From an uncultured Eubacteriales bacterium (GTDB lineage: Bacteria; Bacillota; Clostridia; Oscillospirales; CAG-272), in the NCBI GenBank assembly GCA_934446365.1, contig CAKSDZ010000004.1, forward strand, positions 1-64,000: a DNA stretch of 64,000 bases, read 5' to 3'. Of this stretch, positions 14,687 through 23,020 are shown piece by piece; the first letter of the stretch is position 1; each line of letters starts with the position of its first letter. A model generated the notes under the pieces. That model was not told the origin of the DNA. It did no database searches and was given only the letters and a program-made list of their open reading frames with translations. The translations under genes were made by a program, and so were the position numbers.

Positions 14687-16501
14687 ATGAAAAAAATGTC
14701 GAATTATGAAATCGGACTTGCGGTTGGGCGGGATGCGGTCGGATATGCCGTTATCGAAAAAAGAGGAAAGTTGGCGCGCTTCAAAGGAAAAAGCATGTGG
14801 GGGATCTCGCACACGGGGATTGCGGAACAGATGCTTTTCTATCAGTCTCCAACCTTGGATGATAGCATCGAAACCCTCCGGGAACTGTTTTCCGATAGAT
14901 TGGCTGTCTTGGATTCCGACTTTTTGTTTCGTGTCCGCAGCGGAGCTGCGGCAGAGGACGAATTTGACGGGATTCCCTCCCTGATGGGACAGGCATTCGA
15001 TAAAAAGACGTATTTGAAATCATGTCCGACGGTTTATCATTTGAGAAAACAGCTTTTGACCAGCCAAAAGAGGGCGGATTTACGCCTTGTCTATCTTGCG
15101 CTGCATCATATCTTAAAGCACGGAGGATGTCCGGACGACGGCTTGGCACTTTATCATAAGCATAAAACGGATTTGAGACTTCTCAAACGTCTTTACCGAA
15201 AATATGCGCCGATTCGGTATTGTCCGATGTTTCGAGCAGATGCTTCCGAGCTTAAAAATTATGTTAGCTACATACACCGGCCTCCGTTATGCACGAAAAC
15301 GGAACTTTACCGGACGATTTTCACCGAACTTGAACCATATGCGGATGATGCGGAGGTTTCTCTCTGCTTTTCCGAGCTGAGAAAGGGGACGTTTTTGCCG
15401 CGGGCGCAGGATGCTGCTCCATATCGGCCGGCCGATGTCGAAGAGGCCGCTCACATTTTGAAATGTCAATCCGTATATTATCCGTTTCTTTCCGAATATG
15501 AAGCGCCGATTGCCGCCCTGATTCGGAAGCGGCGCTCAGAATGGGTTTCTGCTTATATGACAGCGAGCGCTTCCCATGCCGCTCGAATTGTGAAAGAAAT
15601 CGTAAAGCTCCGACAGATGAAGCCGGACGGCGTCTTTTTTACATATGTCGGAGAGGATAGCGGTGCTGACGTATGTAAAGGCAACGTGCCGCGTGTGCTT
15701 GAAAGCATTTGCGGGTGTACCGCCGATTATCTGCCGTTCGATGTGCTTATGAAAGTCAAACGGAGCTGCGCGCTGTATGACAGCCACGGTGTGAACGATT
15801 ATTTTTATGCACAGGACGCTTTGCTTGCGGCTGTCATCGGCGGCAAGCTCTGTCCTTGTGACAGCTCTTCCGGCGATTTGCTCGTAAAGCGCCGGAATAT
15901 GGACGGCGAAAATTCGTCGGTTCCTTGCCAAGAAAGTGCAAATGGACTTCCTTGCTATGTCCGGCATGCTTTCGGCTTCTGCCACTTCTTTGAATCCGGC
16001 ATTCCCACGGAAATTTTTGATTTGTGTGACGGAAATTGGCCGGAAACGATAAAATCCGAGTACGTATGGAATGAAAATCGGCCGTTGGGCTGCCGCATCC
16101 TGTATGACGGCAGGGAATACGGGATTTCTCCGTCGGGAGAGCTTTTTTCGGTCGCGCAGTTGATTTTGTCGCAAAGCTCCTTAGGCGTACTGCTCAAACT
16201 GAAAAATGATGATAAGGGAACTGCTGTATGTGAGGAAGACTATCGAACGCTCTATGATGAATTGTCGGACAAGGCGGAGAGATTTCATTCTTTTGGCAGG
16301 CTCGGGTGCTTTCGGCGCATTTGCCAGGAGGACTTCCTCTTGCTTGCTCCTGCGGATAGAAAGAAATTTCTTTTCGATTGGACCGAAGAAATGCGTGCGG
16401 GACATCTTTTGGGAATTTCTGTGGAGGAGCTTGACCGGGATAGGATCGAAATCCTCGATCGTTCGGTCACAGGACTGTTTGAGAAAAAACGGAAGCTTTG
16501 A
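14687..16501 (+). CDS. Compact, predicted nuclease-dead Cas9-like protein
   Basis: 604 residues that track type II-A-like Cas9 (compared from memory with S. pyogenes Cas9). RuvC-I is NYEIGLAVGRDAVGYAVI (6-23), with Ala12 where Cas9 has its catalytic Asp. The bridge-helix region (about 45-66) has lost its arginine run. REC1 follows: CPTVYHLRKQLL (113-124), ADLRLVYLALHHILKHGG (130-147), then TDLRLLKRLYRKY and YVSYI...AAHILKCQSVYYPFL (161-268). RuvC-II is IVKEIVKLRQMKPDGVFFTY (301-320), Thr319 at the catalytic Glu. Only about 35 residues stand where HNH should be. RuvC-III is NDYFYAQDALLAAVIGG (370-386), with the Asp kept but the active-site His a Tyr. The C-terminal domain keeps DGREYGISPSGEL (474-486) and ends SVTGLF (593-598), like SITGLY of Cas9. 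The frame is free of stops and frameshifts. No other cas gene is near. Family call is firm; loss of cleavage is a strong inference; function unknown. Confidence 0.87.
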   Translation: MKKMSNYEIGLAVGRDAVGYAVIEKRGKLARFKGKSMWGISHTGIAEQMLFYQSPTLDDSIETLRELFSDRLAVLDSDFLFRVRSGAAAEDEFDGIPSLMGQAFDKKTYLKSCPTVYHLRKQLLTSQKRADLRLVYLALHHILKHGGCPDDGLALYHKHKTDLRLLKRLYRKYAPIRYCPMFRADASELKNYVSYIHRPPLCTKTELYRTIFTELEPYADDAEVSLCFSELRKGTFLPRAQDAAPYRPADVEEAAHILKCQSVYYPFLSEYEAPIAALIRKRRSEWVSAYMTASASHAARIVKEIVKLRQMKPDGVFFTYVGEDSGADVCKGNVPRVLESICGCTADYLPFDVLMKVKRSCALYDSHGVNDYFYAQDALLAAVIGGKLCPCDSSSGDLLVKRRNMDGENSSVPCQESANGLPCYVRHAFGFCHFFESGIPTEIFDLCDGNWPETIKSEYVWNENRPLGCRILYDGREYGISPSGELFSVAQLILSQSSLGVLLKLKNDDKGTAVCEEDYRTLYDELSDKAERFHSFGRLGCFRRICQEDFLLLAPADRKKFLFDWTEEMRAGHLLGISVEELDRDRIEILDRSVTGLFEKKRKL

Positions 16502-16512
16502 GCGATATCGAT

Positions 16513-16556
16513 GAACAAACAGGAAAGGCGATGGCGTCTTTCCTGTTTGTTTATTT
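16513..16556 (+). terminator. Terminator after the Cas9-like gene
   Basis: AACAAACAGGAAAG and CTTTCCTGTTTGTT form a 14-bp stem with a 10-base loop, followed by a T-rich stretch. 16557-16709 holds the spoVT upstream region with several TTTTCCG/CGGAAAA inverted pieces; I cannot assign a sigma-G promoter there with confidence. Confidence 0.85.
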
Positions 16557-16709
16557 GGCTTGAAAAATATTTCCACGGAAAATCGTCGGGAAAATATTTT
16601 CCGCAATCTGTATAAATCGCCGGAAAATGCGGAAAATATCATTGTAAATATTTCAAATATTTGACTCGGTTCAGACCGATGATTTTGATTATACGGAGGA
16701 TTATATAGA

Positions 16710-17261
16710 ATGAAAGCCACAGGAATTGTTAGAAGAATCGACGATCTCGGCAGAGTCGTGATCCCGAAAGAAATACGCCGCACGATGCGTATCCGTGAAG
16801 GGGATCCGCTGGAAATTTATACGGACAGGGAAGGCGAGGTTATTTTCAAGAAATATTCTCCGATCGGGGAGCTTATGGACTTTGCCGCCGGATATGCCGA
16901 GACGCTTTATAAAACCTGCAACATTCCGGTTGCTGTCTGTGATAAAGACTGCATCATCGCTTGTGCGGGAATTTCCAAGAAAGAATTTTTGGAGAAGAAA
17001 AATTCCGCGGAGCTGGAAAACATCATCGAGGGCAGGAACCTTTATACTGCTTCCGCATCCGACGATAAGATATTTTTGACAGATGATACGAAAACTTGTT
17101 ATGTTTCCTGCGCGATGCCGATTTTCGCCGAGGGCGACGTGATCGGCTGTGTAGTTTCCGTCGGAAGTACGGACGGAAAATTTGAAACGCTCGGCACCGA
17201 AACCGAGACGAAGCTGATCCAAACCGCCGCCGGTTTTCTCGGACGTCAGCTTGAATCGTAA
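16710..17261 (+). CDS. spoVT: Stage V sporulation protein T
   Basis: A 183-residue SpoVT, the forespore transcription regulator that adjusts sigma-G dependent genes. The N-terminal swapped-hairpin AbrB DNA-binding domain is MKATGIVRRIDDLGRVVIPKEIRRTMRIREGDPLEIY, the segment that defines the family. Residues 55-183 form a GAF-like ligand domain (VAVCDKDCIIACAGISKKEFL, CYVSCAMPIFAEGDVIGCVVSVG). TACGGAGGAT supplies the ribosome binding site. It is followed by a strong terminator and then the first array of hairpin repeats. Confidence 0.96.
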   Translation: MKATGIVRRIDDLGRVVIPKEIRRTMRIREGDPLEIYTDREGEVIFKKYSPIGELMDFAAGYAETLYKTCNIPVAVCDKDCIIACAGISKKEFLEKKNSAELENIIEGRNLYTASASDDKIFLTDDTKTCYVSCAMPIFAEGDVIGCVVSVGSTDGKFETLGTETETKLIQTAAGFLGRQLES

Positions 17262-17272
17262 AAGCAGCAAGA

Positions 17273-17309
17273 ATCCCCGTGATGCCGCTCACGGGGATTT
17301 TGTGTTTTT
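17273..17309 (+). terminator. Terminator after spoVT
   Basis: AATCCCCGTGA and TCACGGGGATT flank a short loop, then TTGTGTTTTT. Confidence 0.88.
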
Positions 17310-18345
17310 CTCCTTTGGAAAGGAGAGAACGCATGCTTTTCTTTGCAGAAAGAAAAGCATCAAAAGAACTGCAAGCCTTCGGCTTGATCATTGGTGCGGC
17401 CGGCAACGATTCGATGGCGGCTATGAAAGACGGCATCCACGCTCGCAAAGCTTGCGTGATCCGTCAACCGCCGCCATTTTCGTGGGTATCTTGCCGGAAG
17501 GCGCTCACACGGCGCGCGCCTTGCGCCTGCGGGCGCAGGCTTCCCGGCCGCAGTTGCTTTCCGCACGGCGTTGCCCTGCAATGCGGAGCATTGCATTGTG
17601 ATACGATTGATTTTTGCACTATGCTCTAAAAGGGTATAGATTGCTTCCCAGTTCATACTCGGAGAGCGCACGTAGGTGCGCTCTCCGTCTGTTGGGAGCC
17701 GTGGGTATGTGCTCCCCAGTAGATGGATAAGAGTCCGAGACAGCGTCTCGGTGAGTCTTTTGGTGCTTTTCTCCTCAGTGAGAAAAGCACATATCTTCTC
17801 CTTTGGAAAGGAGAGAACGCATGCTTTTCTTTGCAGAAAGAAAAGCATCAAAAGAACTGCAAGCCTCCGGCTTGACCGTTTGTGCGGCTGGCCGCGGTTC
17901 GATGGCGGCTATGAAAGACGGCATCCACGCTCGCGGAGCTCGCGTGATCCGCGGGCCGCCGCCCCTGTTTTGAATATCGTACCGGACGGCGCTCAACGGC
18001 GCGCGCCTTGCGCCTGCGGGCGCGGGCCTCCCAGCCGCACGCAATTCCCGCACGGGGAGTGGTGGCCTGTGCGAGCTTCGCGAGCACTGCAACACCTTTC
18101 GAGCCGTGGGTATGCACTTCCCAGCAGATGGATAAGAGTCCGAGACAGCGTCTCGGTATTGCCCTGCAATGCAAAGCATTGCATAGCGCCATAATTGAAG
18201 TTTATTGATGCACTTCAAATGGGTATAGATTTCTTTAAAGTTTATACTTTGGTCTTTTGGTGCTTTTCTCCTCAGTGAGAAAAGCACATACTTTCTCCTT
18301 TGGAAAGGAGAAACATGTTCTTTCCTTTACGGAAAGAATAAAAAC
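17310..18345. repeat. Modular hairpin-rich repeat array A (two units plus partial)
   Basis: About 1 kb without a credible gene, built of two long repeat units (about 17310-17797 and 17798-18293) and a fragment to 18345. Each unit is a string of short inverted repeats: CTCCTTTGGAAAGGAG, GCTTTTCTT/AAGAAAAGC, CAAGCCTCCGGCTTG, CGCCTGCGGGCG, CCGAGACAGCGTCTCGG and, at the end of each unit, GTGCTTTTCTC/GAGAAAAGCAC (17763-17790 and 18260-18287). The same modules in the same order form array B at 43050-44277. Unit 1 carries an extra module GGAGAGCGCAC/GTGCGCTCTCC. Open frames through it on both strands are by-products of high G+C and lack ribosome binding sites or known domains. Confidence 0.85.
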
Positions 18346-18354
18346 TGTTTTTTA

Positions 18355-18383
18355 TTGCAATTCCCAATAATTTATGCTATTAT
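18355..18383 (+). promoter_or_regulatory. Promoter for the Gfo/Idh/MocA oxidoreductase
   Basis: -35 TTGCAA (18355-18360), 17-bp spacer, -10 TATTAT (18378-18383). Confidence 0.75.
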
Positions 18384-18426
18384 AAGCAAGACCGATATAA
18401 ACATATTCCGCAAGGAGGAATCGTAT

Positions 18427-19716
18427 ATGAAAAAAATCAGGGCCGCGGTGGTCGGCTGTGGAGACAGAGGCTGTATCTACGCCGATTATGCGCTTCGCAA
18501 TCCCGACGAAATGGAGATCGTGGCGGTTGCGGATACGAACAAACTTCATAGGGAAGCGGCGCGTGCACGCTATTCTCTCGGGGACGACCGCACATTTGAT
18601 AGCGTGGAAGCGTTTGTCGCTGGCGGCATCCCCTGCGATATCGTTATCGACGCGACGATGGACAAGGCTCACTATCCGACGGCGATGGCATTGCTGAATG
18701 CAAAATACAATGTTTTGCTGGAAAAGCCGGTATGTCCCAATAAGGAGGAGCTTTTAGCGCTGCAAAGTGCGGCGCATGAGAATGGATGCCGCTTAATCGT
18801 ATGTCATGTGCTTCGCTATACACCGTTCTATTCCGCTGTCAAAAAGGCGATCAGCGAGGGAAAAATCGGAAGAATCAGAAGCATGGAGATGACCGAGCAT
18901 GTCGGCATGGCTCATTTTATCGATTCCTTTGTCCGCGGCAAGTGGAGAAGCGAGGAGGAATGCGGCTCCGGACTTCTGCTCGCGAAATGCTGCCATGACG
19001 TGGATCTCATGTGCTGGCTTGGGGATGCGTCGCGTCCCGAATATGTGACAAGCCTCGGCTTCCGTGAGAATTTTGTCCCGGCCAATGCGCCCGAGGGGGC
19101 GACGGAAAGATGCTTCGACTGTCCGCATGAGAAAACCTGCAATTATTCCGCCGTCAAAATCCATCTTGACCGTGATACCATGCCGTTTCAGACATGGGCG
19201 GAGATCGGCAAGCCGATCGATACGATCACGCGCGAGGAAAAGATTGAGTATATGAAGCATTCCGCATACGGACTTTGCGCCTACAACAGCGGCGGCGATA
19301 TCGTGGACAATCAGAACGTCGTCGTGGCCTTTGAGAACGGCTCTATGGCGACGCTGAATCTGGTCGGAGCCTGTGCGAAGCCGGAACGCTATCTACATAT
19401 TATAGGAACGAACGGGGAAATCGAGGGCGTTTTTGAGAAAAACGAGTTTGAGCTGAGAATTTTCACGCGGGAAAACGACAGATATTCGTATGATACCGAG
19501 ACGGTTTCGACGGTCGAGCACAGCGAAATCGGCAAGCATGGCGGCGGCGACAACGAAATCATGCGGCACCTCATGCAGTATCTGCGCACGGGAAAACCCA
19601 CCGCATCGCTGACTTCGATCGATACCTCGATTGACGGGCATCTGTGCGTTTATGCGGCAGAGCTCAGCAGGAAAGAACGCCGGACGGTAGCGCTTTCGGA
19701 GCTGCGGGGAGAATAA
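18427..19716 (+). CDS. Gfo/Idh/MocA family oxidoreductase
   Basis: A 429-residue NAD(P)-dependent oxidoreductase, of the family acting on sugars and inositols. The Rossmann start is RAAVVGCGDRGCIYADYAL (GxGxxG). The EKP motif with catalytic Lys is LLEKPVCPNKEELL near residue 98. A Cys-containing insert, RCFDCPHEKTCNYS near 225, is typical of a clostridial subgroup and may bind a metal. The C-terminal part ends in GHLCVYAAELSRKERRTVALSEL. ATG 18427 follows AAGGAGG. It has its own promoter and is followed 24 bp later by a membrane protein gene. The substrate is not predictable. Confidence 0.9.
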   Translation: MKKIRAAVVGCGDRGCIYADYALRNPDEMEIVAVADTNKLHREAARARYSLGDDRTFDSVEAFVAGGIPCDIVIDATMDKAHYPTAMALLNAKYNVLLEKPVCPNKEELLALQSAAHENGCRLIVCHVLRYTPFYSAVKKAISEGKIGRIRSMEMTEHVGMAHFIDSFVRGKWRSEEECGSGLLLAKCCHDVDLMCWLGDASRPEYVTSLGFRENFVPANAPEGATERCFDCPHEKTCNYSAVKIHLDRDTMPFQTWAEIGKPIDTITREEKIEYMKHSAYGLCAYNSGGDIVDNQNVVVAFENGSMATLNLVGACAKPERYLHIIGTNGEIEGVFEKNEFELRIFTRENDRYSYDTETVSTVEHSEIGKHGGGDNEIMRHLMQYLRTGKPTASLTSIDTSIDGHLCVYAAELSRKERRTVALSELRGE

Positions 19717-19740
19717 AATCCTCGCTTTAAGGAGGTTTGT

Positions 19741-20643
19741 ATGAGAAGAACGGGTAAGACAGGACGCTTTGTGGCTGCGGCGGTTTGCTTTATCTTATTG
19801 TTTTCACTTTCGGTTTTTGCGGATTTCGGTCCGAAGCCCGGCACATCGATCGTGATTGAAAATCCGCCTGACGGCATTTATTATCTCGATCTGCTGATTG
19901 AAGACGGAGAGAGCGACTGGTATTCCAATCTGACGGAGGAGGAGATGGCTTCCTGCCGTGAGGATATGCTCGCGGTGCTGGAAGCTTTGAGTGAGCGCTA
20001 TGACGGCTGGCATACGGCGCTGGTGGACGGAACGGTGGTTCCGCTCTTCGGTTCGCTTGTCGGGACGGCCGGGAAAAACGGAAACGTCCATACCTTCCGT
20101 TATTACGGTGTGCCGGATACCTATCGGATCGTCGTTGTGACCGAGGACTTGCAGGTCTATACCTCGGAGGTCTTTCATAAAACAATCTTTCAGGAAACCG
20201 TATCTGTGCGGCTGGATTCGTCGGAAGCCTCGGGAAATGTCATCACGGTGACAAAGACGCCCTCGCAAACTGTTTTGTACCTGAAACAGTTTGCTTTGAC
20301 CCTGCTTCCGACACTTCTCATCGAGTTTTTGTTCCTGCTTCTGTTTAAAATACCGATAAAGCGGAATATTGCGGCGTTTTTAGGTGTCAATGTGGCGACG
20401 CAGCTGCTTTTGACCGTGATTATGACGCGGACACTGATAAGCTCCGGACTCCTTTCGGCGTATTTCCTTCTTGCGCCGGTGGAGCTGGTCATTTTGGCGA
20501 TTGAGGCGGCTGCCTATGCGTTCCTCCTGCGGGATGTGACAAGGCCGCGCCGGATTGCCTATGCCGTGGTGGCAAACCTTGTTTCCGCCGCCCTTGGGTA
20601 CTGGCTTATCGGCATCGCCGATTCTTGGGTCAACGTGCTTTGA
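19741..20643 (+). CDS. Membrane protein with N-terminal extracytoplasmic domain
   Basis: A 300-residue protein with an N-terminal signal sequence (RFVAAAVCFILLFSLSVFA, likely cleaved near FADFG), an external domain of about 150 residues (PPDGIYYLDLLIEDGESDWYSNLTEEE and VHTFRYYGVPDTYRIVV), and four to five C-terminal membrane helices beginning at about residue 180 (FALTLLPTLLIEFLFLLLF). This arrangement recurs in uncharacterised clostridial proteins; I cannot name a family with certainty. It may be co-transcribed with the oxidoreductase 24 bp upstream. AAGGAGG precedes the ATG. A perfect hairpin at 20702-20728 ends the unit. Confidence 0.8.
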   Translation: MRRTGKTGRFVAAAVCFILLFSLSVFADFGPKPGTSIVIENPPDGIYYLDLLIEDGESDWYSNLTEEEMASCREDMLAVLEALSERYDGWHTALVDGTVVPLFGSLVGTAGKNGNVHTFRYYGVPDTYRIVVVTEDLQVYTSEVFHKTIFQETVSVRLDSSEASGNVITVTKTPSQTVLYLKQFALTLLPTLLIEFLFLLLFKIPIKRNIAAFLGVNVATQLLLTVIMTRTLISSGLLSAYFLLAPVELVILAIEAAAYAFLLRDVTRPRRIAYAVVANLVSAALGYWLIGIADSWVNVL

Positions 20644-20701
20644 TTTCGGGTTGCGGCCGTGTCCGGCAGGGAAGCTTTTATTCTGAATCCAATACCTAAA
20701 C

Positions 20702-20728
20702 AACCGGCGCGGCAATGCCGCGCCGGTT
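20702..20728 (+). terminator. Hairpin terminator
   Basis: AACCGGCGCGGC and GCCGCGCCGGTT form a 12-bp perfect stem, followed by TCTTTG. Confidence 0.8.
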
Positions 20729-20842
20729 CTTTGTCCGCAAAAATTATGAACGGGATGTACAAACCCTTTTGCACTTTCTTTCATATGATATAACGGCGGG
20801 AATTTTTCCGCCATAAATCAGTGAAAGATGAGGTGATTTTCG

Positions 20843-22153
20843 GTGGGGATAAAAGCCGTGAAATTCGGCGGAACCTCGCTTTGCAGCGCGGCCCAGATGA
20901 AAAAAGCCGCCGAAATCGTCCTTGCAGACGCGGACAGACGCATCGTTGTGGTTTCCGCACCGGGCAAATGTTCGCCGGACGATGAAAAAATAACGGATTT
21001 GCTGTATCGATGCTATGAGGAAACGGATTTACAGGAAAAGGGACGGTTATTTGAGAAAATCAGGGGCCGTTTTGACGGGATCATTTCGGAACTAGGACTG
21101 TCTCTTGATCTTTCGGAGGAGTATCGGAGGATGATGAGTGACGGCGCGCATCTTGGCGGGCGCGATTATTTTGTTTCCCGCGGGGAATACTTGTGTGCGA
21201 AGATTTTTTCGCAGCTTTTGGGCTTTGCGTTTTTGGATGCGGCGGACGGCATCTTTTTCCGAGAGGACGGCTCATTTGACGCCGACAGGACGCAAACGGT
21301 GCTGCCGGGGCTTTTGGCGGACCGAAGCGCCGTTGTGATTCCGGGCTTTTACGGCAGGATGCCGAACGATACGATCAAAACATTTCCGCGCGGCGGGTCG
21401 GACATCACGGGGGCCGTCGCCGCGGCTGCGGCCGGCGCCTATCTGTATGAGAATTTTACCGACGTATCCGGCTTTATGCTTGCGGACCCTAAGATCGTCG
21501 GTGGTGCAAAGACGGTTGCCGTGATTTCCTATAAAGAGCTTCGCAGACTTTCCTATATGGGAGCCGCCGTGCTTCATGAGGATTCGGTTTTCCCCGTTCG
21601 CATGTCGGGGATTCCGATCAATATCCGCAATACGGACAGACCGGACGACTGCGGTACGATGATTGTACCCAAAAAGGAGCAAAGCGGCACGGTCAGCGGG
21701 ATTGCCGGGAAAAAAGGCTTTACGCTGATTCGTGTGGAGCGTGACGGGCTCGGCGAGGACGCCGCAGCGCTTCGCATTCTGCTCGGGATATTTGAACGCC
21801 GTAAAATGACGGTCATGGCGGTTCTGCGAAGCGTCGATTCCGTCGGAATTGTCGTGAGAAGCGCCGAAACCGCGGGCAAGAAGGATTATATTCTGAATGA
21901 AATCTGCCAAGACTTAGAGCCGGAAACCGTCGGACTTACGGAAAATCTGGCGCTTGTCTGTATTGTGGGCGAGCATATGCGGGGGCAGGCCGTGCAGGCC
22001 GTATTCGACGCGCTCGGCGAGCTTGGAGAATATCCGCTTGTCACCGAAAGCGGTGCGGATGATATCAGCCTTATGGTCGGAATCCGGGAGGAAGGCTTTG
22101 AGCGGGCGATCCGTAAAATTTACGAAAAAATATTGTGCTTGGAAGCAATATGA
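20843..22153 (+). CDS. lysC: Aspartate kinase
   Basis: A 436-residue aspartokinase that phosphorylates aspartate as the first step toward lysine, methionine and threonine. The kinase signature VKFGGTSLCSA lies at residues 5-15; GGSDITGAVAAAA near 185 and FTDVSGFMLADPKIV near 207 complete the catalytic domain. The C-terminal part carries two ACT-like regulatory regions (FTLIRVERDGLGEDAAALRILLGIFERRKMTV and ALVCIVGEHMRGQAVQAVF). GTG 20843 follows a GATGAGGTGA site. I looked for a lysine riboswitch in 20644-20842 and did not see one. The gene is monocistronic and followed by a terminator. Confidence 0.93.
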   Translation: MGIKAVKFGGTSLCSAAQMKKAAEIVLADADRRIVVVSAPGKCSPDDEKITDLLYRCYEETDLQEKGRLFEKIRGRFDGIISELGLSLDLSEEYRRMMSDGAHLGGRDYFVSRGEYLCAKIFSQLLGFAFLDAADGIFFREDGSFDADRTQTVLPGLLADRSAVVIPGFYGRMPNDTIKTFPRGGSDITGAVAAAAAGAYLYENFTDVSGFMLADPKIVGGAKTVAVISYKELRRLSYMGAAVLHEDSVFPVRMSGIPINIRNTDRPDDCGTMIVPKKEQSGTVSGIAGKKGFTLIRVERDGLGEDAAALRILLGIFERRKMTVMAVLRSVDSVGIVVRSAETAGKKDYILNEICQDLEPETVGLTENLALVCIVGEHMRGQAVQAVFDALGELGEYPLVTESGADDISLMVGIREEGFERAIRKIYEKILCLEAI

Positions 22154-22189
22154 AAACATAAAATTGCCGATATGCAATCGACAGAAGGA

Positions 22190-22219
22190 AATCCCCGCGG
22201 CAAAGCCGCGGGGATTTTG
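22190..22219 (+). terminator. Terminator after aspartokinase gene
   Basis: ATCCCCGCGG and CCGCGGGGAT form a 10-bp stem, followed by TTTTGAT. Confidence 0.85.
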
Positions 22220-22245
22220 ATATGCCGCTCTCTTTGTTTTGGTTA

Positions 22246-22926
22246 TTACGATGAAATCAGTTCCGAAACCGTGACAAATTCATATCCCATGTCGAGGAGC
22301 TTCGGAATGAGGATTTCAAGCGCGTCCAGCGTATGTGCACCGCCGACGGTGAAATCATGGAACAGGATAATGCTGCCGTTTCTCACCTTGCTCTCCACGG
22401 TTTCCACGATTTTTTCCGTGGACGTTTTTGCCCAGTCGCGCGTATCAATGGTCCACAGAATGACATTGTAATTCATTCTGTCCGCCACGTCGATGATGTC
22501 GCAGGTGTAGGCGCCCTCGGGCGGCCGGAATACGCGCGGTATATATCCTGTTTTTTCAATCAGGATTTCCTCCGTGGAGATGATTTCCTTTTCCACAACG
22601 TCTTTCTTGCATTGGGCAAGACTTTTATGGCTGTAAGTGTGATTTCCGACTTCATGCCCTTCCTCGATTTCCCGCAGGACAACCTTGGGGTAGACGGCGA
22701 CATTTTGGCCGATCACAAAAAAGGTTGCGTGAACCTGATATTCTTTCAGCAGATCGAGAATTTTATCCGTCTTGGAAGGGTGCGGTCCGTCGTCGAATGT
22801 GAGGGCGATTTTCTTCGCATCGGTCTTGCCGGATATGATAACGCCGTCCTCGAGGCTCCAAGCGGCAGCCGATACCTTTGGTACGGCCAAACACAAAATC
22901 AATATAACGGCAAGGATTTTTTTCAT
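22246..22926 (-). CDS. Polysaccharide deacetylase (NodB domain)
   Basis: A 226-residue secreted carbohydrate esterase family 4 protein. After a signal peptide (MKKILAVILILCLAVPKVSA) come the five catalytic motifs: TFDDGPHPSKT, HEVGNHTYSHKSL with the metal-binding His pair, RVFRPPEGAY, ILWTIDTRDW, and IILFHD. All metal and catalytic residues seem intact. It probably removes acetyl groups from peptidoglycan or a related polymer outside the cell. It neighbours a second deacetylase gene (23021-23791) on the same strand, 94 bp apart. Confidence 0.92.
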   Translation of the reverse strand: MKKILAVILILCLAVPKVSAAAWSLEDGVIISGKTDAKKIALTFDDGPHPSKTDKILDLLKEYQVHATFFVIGQNVAVYPKVVLREIEEGHEVGNHTYSHKSLAQCKKDVVEKEIISTEEILIEKTGYIPRVFRPPEGAYTCDIIDVADRMNYNVILWTIDTRDWAKTSTEKIVETVESKVRNGSIILFHDFTVGGAHTLDALEILIPKLLDMGYEFVTVSELISS

Positions 22927-23020
22927 GGTATTCCTTTCTGAATCTGAGAAATTTTCCGATATTATTCTGCTGTATTATATTATTTATACAAACAAATAAT
23001 ATTGAAATTTCCCGATGGCA

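Noticed and set aside
16557..16709. Sigma-G promoter for spoVT
   Set aside because: A TGTATA element and a CAT-rich element are present, but the spacing is far too long for a sigma-G promoter.
17676..18194. Long open frames on both strands in repeat array A, such as a 172-codon plus-strand frame
   Set aside because: They run through hairpin modules that recur in array B in different frames, lack ribosome binding sites and show no domain, so they are treated as non-coding.
20644..20842. Lysine riboswitch upstream of the aspartokinase gene
   Set aside because: The leader lacks the recognisable core; only the previous gene's terminator is visible.
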